From contig NZ_CANNDN010000001.1 in assembly GCF_947503465.1 (NCBI RefSeq), positions 2,438,331 to 2,502,330 on the forward strand: DNA of 64,000 bases, given 5' to 3'. The notes under the pieces were generated by a model that was not told the DNA's origin, ran no database searches, and worked only from the letters and a program-made list of their open reading frames with translations. A program made the translations under genes and the position numbers. The number at the start of each line of letters is the position of its first letter. Position 1 is the stretch's first letter. This document shows positions 57,073 to 64,000 of the stretch, piece by piece. This DNA comes from an uncultured Tateyamaria sp. GTDB lineage: Bacteria > Pseudomonadota > Alphaproteobacteria > Rhodobacterales > Rhodobacteraceae.

Positions 57073-57558
57073 TCAAAGATCGTAGCGCTTGAGGATCTTG
57101 TCGACGATCTGCCCGTTCGCCATCTCATGGCCTTCGATCCGGCCATAGTCCTGAAACCCGCGGGATTGGTAGTAGATCAACCCGCCTTCGTTGTCGGCGC
57201 GGATATTGGCGTTGATCCAGGCATAGCCCAGATCCCTGGCGGCCTTGCGGGTGGCGTCGAACAGCCTTGAGCCGATGCCAAGCCCGGTTTGTCCGACCTG
57301 CACGAATGTCGCAATCTCGGCGGCGTCGCTGGGCAGATAGTCGGCCCCGGCCGCGATCCACTGAAAGCCCAGGACCCGTTCGCCGTCATCGACCGCGACG
57401 TGCCAGGCGGATCGCCCTTTTTCGGCCATCCAGTCGGCGAGGTCCCGGCCGGTCACCCGTGTCGTGATGGCGGTTGTGCCACCCTCTTCGATGATCGGAT
57501 TGAGAAGGTCGGCCATCGAGGGCGCATCCAGCGCAATGGCGGGTCGGACGTGGATCAT
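57073..57558 (-). CDS. GNAT-family N-acetyltransferase
   Basis: The ATG at 57558 lies in the ATGA overlap with the HD gene, giving 161 residues (IHVRPAIALDAPSMADLLNP). The acetyl-CoA-binding region is QVGQTGLGIGSRLFDATRKA, the usual Q/R-x-x-G-x-G/A loop, and the tail has IYYQSRGFQDYG. The pattern (IIEEGGTTAITT) resembles phosphinothricin N-acetyltransferase-like GNATs, but the substrate is unknown. The open frame to 57927 lies inside the HD gene and is not used. Confidence 0.85.
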   Translation of the reverse strand: MIHVRPAIALDAPSMADLLNPIIEEGGTTAITTRVTGRDLADWMAEKGRSAWHVAVDDGERVLGFQWIAAGADYLPSDAAEIATFVQVGQTGLGIGSRLFDATRKAARDLGYAWINANIRADNEGGLIYYQSRGFQDYGRIEGHEMANGQIVDKILKRYDL

Positions 57559-58151
57559 GAGCATTGCTCCAACAACGTGGCATGACGGGTGGTGAAGGCG
57601 TTGCGCGTGTCGACCGGAGGCCGCAGAACGATCTGCAAGCCGTCGATCAGACCGGGCTCGGGTTTGCCAAAGAACTTGCTGGCTTCGGCCTCGGTAAATC
57701 CGGCGATCTGGGTTGCTTCCATCCAGGCGCTGATCTTGTCCGCCTTCTTGATCTGGCGCTTGACCTGCTGCGGTACCTTGGCGGGCAGGCCAAAGCGGAT
57801 ATGCACCGCGGCCTCCAGCCGTTCGTCGAGATCCTTGTACCCGGGGCCCACGGCCGCCTTCACGGGCGATATCATGTCCCCGATCACATATTCCGGGGCG
57901 TCGTGCAGAAGCGCGGCCAGCCGCCACTTGGCCGGGGCATTCCGGGCGATGCGGCCAAACAGTGTTTCAACAAGCAATGAATGTTCGGCCACGGAATAGG
58001 CATAGTCGCCTGCAGTCTGACCATTCCAGCGCGCGACAAAGGCCAATCCATGGGCGATATCCGCGATCTCGATATCCATCGGTGTCGGGTCAAGCAGGTC
58101 GAGCCTGCGGCCTGACAGCATGCGCTGCCATGCGCGGGGTTGTTTGGCCAT
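57555..58151 (-). CDS. HD-domain phosphohydrolase
   Basis: The 198-residue protein carries an HD fold: YSVAEHSLLVETLF with the first His, then ALLHDAPEYVIGDMISPVKA with the HD dyad, and the late Asp in the helix KADKISAWMEATQ. The pattern is close to the YfbR/5'-deoxynucleotidase-like group (RMLSGRRLDLLDPTP at the start). The product probably hydrolyses a nucleotide phosphate. Translation is coupled to the GNAT gene downstream by an ATGA overlap. Confidence 0.82.
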   Translation of the reverse strand: MAKQPRAWQRMLSGRRLDLLDPTPMDIEIADIAHGLAFVARWNGQTAGDYAYSVAEHSLLVETLFGRIARNAPAKWRLAALLHDAPEYVIGDMISPVKAAVGPGYKDLDERLEAAVHIRFGLPAKVPQQVKRQIKKADKISAWMEATQIAGFTEAEASKFFGKPEPGLIDGLQIVLRPPVDTRNAFTTRHATLLEQCS

Positions 58152-58290
58152 GTCGGTCTCCGGTCTTGTGTGTTCCTACCGCAGGCACCGAACGGGGGGA
58201 AGCGGGTGATTGGACCGGTTTTACCCGCCTGGCGTCGCGGCGACGGGAACCTGACGGCTGGCAACACGTTGTATCGCAAAGGAGAATGTC

Positions 58291-58650
58291 ATGAAGCGTT
58301 TTATCGCGTGTATGTGTGTCAGCATGGTGTTTCCGGCGACAGCATGGGCCGAAACCGTGTGTATGGACGCCGCCGAGATGGAGGCGGCCCTGATTGATTG
58401 GTACGGCGAGACGCCCGTATCCGGCGCCTCTGCGGACGCTCAGCAATTGTGGGCTTCGCCCGACACCGGCACCTGGACCTTGATGGAATTGAAGCGGAAC
58501 GGGACGGCCTGTGTCTTGGGTCAGGGCGATGATTGGCTTGGTTCAAGCGACCTGCTGCTGGCGCTTGAGCGTTCACTGGGCCGGGACGGCACGCATGCGA
58601 CGCCCGAAACGATTGCATTTCTGGACGATGTGACGACGAAAGGCGGCTGA
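58291..58650 (+). CDS. Small secreted protein of unknown function
   Basis: The ATG at 58291 follows AAAGGAGA. The 119 residues start [20 protein letters not shown], a signal peptide with cleavage near AWAE, so the product is periplasmic. The mature part has two cysteines ([24 protein letters not shown]), which could form a disulfide. The C-terminal part is acidic. I do not recognise a domain. It lies just before ahcY; a link is unproven. Confidence 0.65.
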   Translation: MKRFIACMCVSMVFPATAWAETVCMDAAEMEAALIDWYGETPVSGASADAQQLWASPDTGTWTLMELKRNGTACVLGQGDDWLGSSDLLLALERSLGRDGTHATPETIAFLDDVTTKGG

Positions 58651-58745
58651 ACGACCCGTCAGGCGGCCGCGACCCATCACCGCGATTGCCCCTTTCGGGT
58701 GTCGGTGCTATCTGCCCCTCAGCCCGATTTGAAAGGACAGAACGG

Positions 58746-60134
58746 ATGTCGCAGGATTACGTCGTCAAAGACATTGCACTGGCTGAATATGGCCGCAAGG
58801 AACTGGATATTGCCGAGACCGAAATGCCCGGATTGATGGCATGTCGTCAGGAATATGGTGAGAGCAAGCCGCTGGCCGGTGCCCGTATCGTCGGGTCGCT
58901 GCACATGACGATCCAGACCGCCGTTCTGATCGAGACGCTGGTCGAACTGGGCGCCGATGTGCGCTGGGCGTCGTGCAACATCTTTTCGACCCAGGACCAC
59001 GCAGCCGCCGCCATTGCGGCGGGCGGCACACCGGTGTTTGCGATCAAGGGCCAGAGCCTGGAAGAGCATTGGGATTACCTGGATCGGTCGTTCCAGTTTG
59101 AAGACGGCCCCAACATGATCCTGGATGATGGCGGTGACGCAACGCTTTACGTGTTGTTGGGTGCGCGCGCCGAGGCGGGCGAGGACATCATTCCGGTTCC
59201 GACATCGGAAGAGGAAACCGTGATCAAGGCGCAGATCGCCAAGCGAATGAAAGAGACACCCGGCTGGTTCACCAAGATGCGCGACCAGATCAAGGGCGTG
59301 TCCGAAGAGACCACGACGGGCGTGCACCGTCTGTATGATCTGGTGAAGCAAGGCCAACTGCCCTTTCCCGCGATCAACGTGAACGACAGCGTCACCAAGT
59401 CGAAATTCGACAACAAATACGGCTGCAAGGAATCGCTGGTCGACGGCATTCGCCGCGCCACCGACACCATGATGGCGGGCAAGGTGGCCGTGGTCATGGG
59501 TTATGGCGATGTGGGCAAAGGCTCTGCCGCGTCGTTGAGCGGTGCGGGTGCCCGCGTGAAAGTGACCGAAGTGGACCCGATCTGCGCCCTGCAGGCCGCG
59601 ATGGACGGGTACGAGGTTGTTCTGCTGGAAGACGTTGTTTCCACGGCGGACGTGTTCATTACCACCACCGGCAACAAGGACGTGATCCGTATCGAGCATA
59701 TGCGCGAGATGAAGGACATGGCCATCGTCGGCAACATCGGCCACTTCGACAACGAAATTCAGGTTGCGGCCCTCAAGAACCACAAGTGGACCAACATCAA
59801 GGAACAGGTCGACATGATCGAGATGCCTTCGGGCAACCGTATCATTCTGCTGTCCGAGGGCCGTTTGCTGAACCTTGGCAATGCCACCGGTCACCCGTCC
59901 TTCGTGATGTCGGCGTCTTTCACCAACCAGGTGCTGGCGCAGATCGAGCTTTGGCAAAACACCGACAAGTACGAAAACGACGTCTATATCCTGCCCAAGC
60001 ATCTGGACGAAAAAGTCGCCCGCCTGCATCTGGACCGGATCGGCGTGAAGCTGACGCAGATGGATCCTGAGCAGGCCGCGTATATCGGCGTCGCACCCGA
60101 AGGCCCGTTCAAGCCGGAACACTACCGCTACTGA
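58746..60134 (+). CDS. ahcY: Adenosylhomocysteinase
   Basis: From the ATG at 58746 (after AAAGGACAG) the 462-residue protein starts [20 protein letters not shown]. The NAD-binding motif is [16 protein letters not shown] near residue 245, and further signatures are [15 protein letters not shown] and [11 protein letters not shown]. It splits S-adenosylhomocysteine into adenosine and homocysteine in the activated methyl cycle. In Rhodobacter the gene lies near regA, as here. The 95-bp leader has no SAH-riboswitch core that I recognise. Confidence 0.97.
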   Translation: MSQDYVVKDIALAEYGRKELDIAETEMPGLMACRQEYGESKPLAGARIVGSLHMTIQTAVLIETLVELGADVRWASCNIFSTQDHAAAAIAAGGTPVFAIKGQSLEEHWDYLDRSFQFEDGPNMILDDGGDATLYVLLGARAEAGEDIIPVPTSEEETVIKAQIAKRMKETPGWFTKMRDQIKGVSEETTTGVHRLYDLVKQGQLPFPAINVNDSVTKSKFDNKYGCKESLVDGIRRATDTMMAGKVAVVMGYGDVGKGSAASLSGAGARVKVTEVDPICALQAAMDGYEVVLLEDVVSTADVFITTTGNKDVIRIEHMREMKDMAIVGNIGHFDNEIQVAALKNHKWTNIKEQVDMIEMPSGNRIILLSEGRLLNLGNATGHPSFVMSASFTNQVLAQIELWQNTDKYENDVYILPKHLDEKVARLHLDRIGVKLTQMDPEQAAYIGVAPEGPFKPEHYRY

Positions 60135-60141
60135 ATGAAAA

Positions 60142-60161
60142 AGGCGGGGAATTCCCCGCCT
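60142..60161 (+). terminator. 20-bp perfect palindrome after ahcY
   Basis: A self-complementary GC-rich sequence with 10-bp arms and AATT at its centre starts 8 bp after the ahcY stop. It is preceded by an A-run and lacks a T-run after it on the plus strand; it may act with the second hairpin that follows. Confidence 0.6.
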
Positions 60162-60175
60162 GTTCGCCTACTACA

Positions 60176-60201
60176 GGGTCGCGCATCGCGCGGCCCTTTT
60201 T
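60176..60201 (+). terminator. Rho-independent terminator after ahcY
   Basis: GGGTCGCG / CGCGGCCC (8-bp stem with one G-T pair, 5-base loop) is followed by TTTTT on the plus strand. It lies 42 bp after the ahcY stop, right against the end of the convergent Wza-like gene. Confidence 0.85.
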
Positions 60202-61312
60202 AGTTGTTGTCGAGCGCGTTGCCGACCCCCACGACCGAACCCACAAGGCCAAAGATGGTGCGGATCGACGTGACCGAGCTTTCGGTTGCCATCACCAGAT
60301 CACCGGGATTGACGTTGAACTTGCGCGCGGCAAAAAGCGAATCCGCCGATGTCAGGTCCACGGCAAAGACAACTTGGGTCTTGGTTGGGCCCGACCCATC
60401 CGCGCGCAGGTCCTTGCGGGTGTAATCCCGCAGGATCAGCACCCCCTTGGGGTTGGCGCGTGCGTCGTCGATCCCATCCACCAGGGCCAACGCTTCGATG
60501 GCGTTGATACGTTCCTGGGTAAAGGGCACGATGGTTTCTGACCCGGTCGCCCCCAGCGCCACGAAGTAGCGGTCGTCCTCTTCCACGATGATCTGGTCGC
60601 CACCGCGCAGGATGACGTTGGCGGATGGCCGGTCAAACAGATCGCCCGCGCGGATTTCATAGGAACTGCCGCCACGGATGACGCGGACCAGCGGGTTTTG
60701 AAGGCTGTCGGAAATCCCGCCCGCCGCCGACATCAGGCTGAGGATGGAGTAATTGCGGTTGGGCAGCGGATAGGTACCGGGCGCATTGAACCCGCGCACC
60801 GCATCTACCGAATTATCGGGACCGGATGTGACGGCCAGTTGCACCTGCGGGTCGGGGACCACGGCGCGCAATTGTTCTTCGATCTGGCGACGCGCGGCAT
60901 CCGGGGTCGAGCCGCTGATGCGCACCTCGTCGATGTAGGGCACGAAAATTGAGCCATTGGGGGACACGGTGATCCCGGTCAGCGCGACGTTTTGCTGCGT
61001 GTCGCCGGTCAGCAGAGAGTTTTCCTGATTGTCCCAGATGACGAGGTCGATCTGATCGCCGGGGCGAATGACATTGGATTTCGGACCGGGGTCGCGCGCA
61101 AACCAGTGATAGTGACCTTCCCAGCCCGTCGTGGGCCACGTGGCCAGTTGGGATACGTTGTCCTTGGTAATCGGCACAACCGAGAATGCAGCATCATCGT
61201 TGTCCTGATTTCGGATCACTTCGCTTTCGATGGCGGCACCGCGCGGCAATGTGCACGCCGCGACAACAGCCAACACCATCAAAGACGCCAAAAAGCGGAA
61301 AGGATGTTGCAC
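60200..61312 (-). CDS. Polysaccharide export outer-membrane lipoprotein, Wza-like
   Basis: The GTG at 61312, after GGGGGAC, gives 370 residues with a lipoprotein signal (QHPFRFLASLMVLAVVAACT; lipidated Cys20). A longer ATG start at 61378 would put a long charged segment before it. The Wza/Poly_export domain is visible (VIRPGDQIDLVIWDNQENSL; GSIFVPYIDEVRISG) followed by SLBB-like repeats (NAPGTYPLPNRNYSILSL; VILRGGDQIIVEEDD). It forms an outer-membrane ring for capsule or exopolysaccharide. No Wzc, Wzy or glycosyltransferase gene is nearby. Confidence 0.87.
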   Translation of the reverse strand: MQHPFRFLASLMVLAVVAACTLPRGAAIESEVIRNQDNDDAAFSVVPITKDNVSQLATWPTTGWEGHYHWFARDPGPKSNVIRPGDQIDLVIWDNQENSLLTGDTQQNVALTGITVSPNGSIFVPYIDEVRISGSTPDAARRQIEEQLRAVVPDPQVQLAVTSGPDNSVDAVRGFNAPGTYPLPNRNYSILSLMSAAGGISDSLQNPLVRVIRGGSSYEIRAGDLFDRPSANVILRGGDQIIVEEDDRYFVALGATGSETIVPFTQERINAIEALALVDGIDDARANPKGVLILRDYTRKDLRADGSGPTKTQVVFAVDLTSADSLFAARKFNVNPGDLVMATESSVTSIRTIFGLVGSVVGVGNALDNN

Positions 61313-61450
61313 GATATGTCCCCCTGAGCCTTTGCGGCTCACACTCCAAGTCGGTTTAGCCGGAAACAACGGCGGCACACATAAATTTCTATCTCACGGG
61401 CGGTCAATCGCCCAAATCGTTGCCCAATGACAATAGCAAACCAAGCGACA

Positions 61451-62920
61451 TCAGGTGTTCTTGCCGTTCGGATTGCCCAGATCTTCTGCCTCGATCACAT
61501 CACTGTCTTCCATCACCTCAACGGCGGTTTCAGTGTCCGCAGCAGGTGCGCCGACCAGGAGGGGCAGCATCTCGGTCCCGCCGGGCAGGTTGAGTTCCAC
61601 GCTGGGGGGGCGTTTCCATGACATGGTGTCGAAGGCCCCGCAATTGTCGCATGTCGGGGCCCATTCGGAATGCAGATTGTGGCAATTGTCGCAGACCCAT
61701 TGCGGCCCGCGGGGCGCTGTCAGTGCCCGCGCCAGCCAGCCCTGAACAACGGCATCACTGGCCCCTTCGCCACGTTCAACGGCCGCCATCAAGGTCAGGG
61801 ACCGGGTGGTGGGATCGCTTTCCGACAGATCGGCCAGCGCCCGTCGCGCGGCGGGGAAATCCTCTGCCGCGATGTTCAGCTCGCTCAGCAGCATGCGGGT
61901 TTCGGGATGGTCCGGTTTGGACTTGGTCAGCGCGGCAAAACGCTTGAGGCGCGCGGCGGCATCTTCATCCGGCTCGATTTCGGCAAAGGCGGCTGCGATA
62001 TCCGGGTGCGGTTGGGCATCCCACGCCTTTTTCAGAACCCGCGTTGCGTATCGTTTCTGCCCCTTTTCGATATATCCGCGTGCGGCCATGACGGCCGCCG
62101 GAATCAGATCGGGGGACAGGCGGTTTGCTTCGATGGCGGCCTCGCGCGCCTCGATCGTCTCGTCACTTTCCAGAATGGTTCTGGCTTCGCTCAGCGCCAG
62201 AACGGCATCGCGGCGCTTGTGCACATCACGGGGCAAGGCGCCATGTTTCAGCTTGGCGCTCAGGGTTTCGCGCGCGCCCTTCCAATCCTGCTTGTCAGCC
62301 TGCAGCTTCAGCAGGATGTCCTGGGTTTCTTCGTGTTTGGGTTTGATGGCAAACGCTTTTTTGGCCAGTTGCAAGGCCGTGTCGGTGTCGCCATCGGCCA
62401 GCTTTTGTTTCATGATCCCGCGCACGCCGACAAAGCGTGTCGCGTCATTGGCGACCAGTTTGCGGTATGTCTCTTCTGCCTTTTTGCGGTCGCCCGCCAG
62501 TTCGGCGGCCTGGGCCGTCAACAGGTTGGTCAGTTCGGGCCGGTCAAGGTAGCGATCCGCCTTTTCGGCCTTGGCCAATGCGGTGCGCGCTTCGCCAGAT
62601 GCCAGCGCCATCATCCCTTCGGCCAGCGCATCATAGCCCTTGGCATATTTGCGCCGTTCGAAATAGCGCGAGATGGCGGTGTCGTCGCCGTTCAGGAAGT
62701 GCCAGACCGCGATCAAAAGCCCCATGAGTTTCAGCAGGACCCACACCGCAAAGATCAGCACACCCAGGGCAATCACGGATTGCAGCGGGCCCAGCGTATA
62801 TTCCTTGCCTGCCACGACAATCTGAATGCCGCCCTCGGTTTCAAGCAACCAACCGGCCCCAAGGGCAAGCGCGGCCACTGCCACGACGAAAATGATGATT
62901 TTAACCAATGACCAGATCAT
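61451..62920 (-). CDS. HemY-like TPR membrane protein with C-terminal zinc ribbon
   Basis: The 489-residue protein starts IWSLVKIIIFVVAVAALALG, with two N-terminal transmembrane segments of the HemY_N type, then TPR-like helices (KKAEETYRKLVANDATRFVG). Near the end a zinc ribbon has WVCDNCHNLHSEWAPTCDNC, i.e. two CxxC pairs. It corresponds to the Orf52/HemY-like protein next to Mic60 in alphaproteobacteria and should not be confused with the HemY oxidase. It lies 12 bp after the Mic60-like gene and is followed by a 138-bp spacer. Confidence 0.85.
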   Translation of the reverse strand: MIWSLVKIIIFVVAVAALALGAGWLLETEGGIQIVVAGKEYTLGPLQSVIALGVLIFAVWVLLKLMGLLIAVWHFLNGDDTAISRYFERRKYAKGYDALAEGMMALASGEARTALAKAEKADRYLDRPELTNLLTAQAAELAGDRKKAEETYRKLVANDATRFVGVRGIMKQKLADGDTDTALQLAKKAFAIKPKHEETQDILLKLQADKQDWKGARETLSAKLKHGALPRDVHKRRDAVLALSEARTILESDETIEAREAAIEANRLSPDLIPAAVMAARGYIEKGQKRYATRVLKKAWDAQPHPDIAAAFAEIEPDEDAAARLKRFAALTKSKPDHPETRMLLSELNIAAEDFPAARRALADLSESDPTTRSLTLMAAVERGEGASDAVVQGWLARALTAPRGPQWVCDNCHNLHSEWAPTCDNCGAFDTMSWKRPPSVELNLPGGTEMLPLLVGAPAADTETAVEVMEDSDVIEAEDLGNPNGKNT

Positions 62921-62932
62921 GAAAAGGCCCCT

Positions 62933-64000
<1,068 letters not shown>

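Noticed and set aside
58651..58745. Possible SAH riboswitch before ahcY
   Set aside because: The SAH-riboswitch core (GAGGAGCG...AGGCUCGG-like) is not found in the 95-bp leader; only a short CCC-TTTC-GGG hairpin is visible.
58719..60122. A 467-codon open frame antisense to ahcY
   Set aside because: Same reason: a complementary shadow of a highly conserved gene with His/Val-rich, featureless translation.

Overview
The window looks like chromosomal DNA from an alphaproteobacterium of the Rhodobacterales (Roseobacter/Rhodobacter group). The reasons are its high G+C content, the divergent regB / senC-regA redox locus with ahcY close by, a HemY-like / Mic60-like pair, an mnmE-mnmG-rsmG-parA-parB cluster, and an AddAB (not RecBCD) cluster joined to tsaE and MurU/AmgK-type genes. 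Assignment to this order is inference from gene content and order; no marker RNA gene is present. I see no rRNA, tRNA, CRISPR array, transposase or phage gene. Nearly all the sequence is dense core genome.

Layout, left to right. 1-4.5 kb: a 3'-truncated RlmD/TrmA-like RNA methyltransferase and a pair of ABC exporter half-transporters. 4.7-9.7 kb: CCA nucleotidyltransferase, two NUDIX hydrolases, Hsp33, and a divergent pair made of a receiver-PP2C phosphatase (RbaY-like) and a single-domain Hpt protein. 9.7-19.6 kb: metabolism and repair (ilvA, argG, a sulfotransferase-like gene, a secreted MsrA, a PfkB-family kinase, malic enzyme, mutS). 19.6-23.8 kb: grpE-hrcA facing rph-rdgB-hemW. 23.8-31.1 kb: the origin-proximal block parB-parA-rsmG-mnmG-mnmE-rho-hemJ, all on the minus strand, with two perfect parS sites. 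31.1-31.5 kb: a 410-bp AT-rich spacer with three DnaA-box-like 9-mers, my candidate for oriC. Gene direction flips here: the block to the left is on the minus strand and maf-aroE-coaE-dnaQ to the right is on the plus strand, so both run with a fork leaving this point.

34.3-44.1 kb: secB, fxsA, a Tim44-domain protein, mltA, an Smr protein, an MFS transporter, a lipoprotein alpha/beta hydrolase, hslU and hslV (separated by a DM13-domain gene and an aldo/keto reductase) and trxA. 44.1-54.1 kb: a minus-strand run PAS protein -> tsaE -> amgK-like -> murU-like -> addB -> addA -> trxA, in which tsaE through addA are chained by overlapping start and stop codons. 54.2-60.1 kb: regB, divergent senC and regA, then GNAT, HD-domain, a small secreted protein and ahcY. 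60.2-64 kb: a Wza-like export lipoprotein, a HemY-like TPR protein, and the start-truncated Mic60/mitofilin-like gene, whose Pro-Glu repeat is encoded by a perfect 6-bp tandem repeat running off the window end.

I did not find a clear novel multi-gene system. The most interesting signals are small and non-coding: the oriC candidate, the two parS sites inside genes, a perfect 19-bp palindrome between regB and senC, an array of GTGCAC palindromes spaced one helical turn apart after regA, and three convergent gene pairs that share one CTAG as their two stop codons. Start codons were chosen from ribosome-binding sites, overlaps with the gene upstream and family N-termini, and several are trimmed compared with the longest reading frame.
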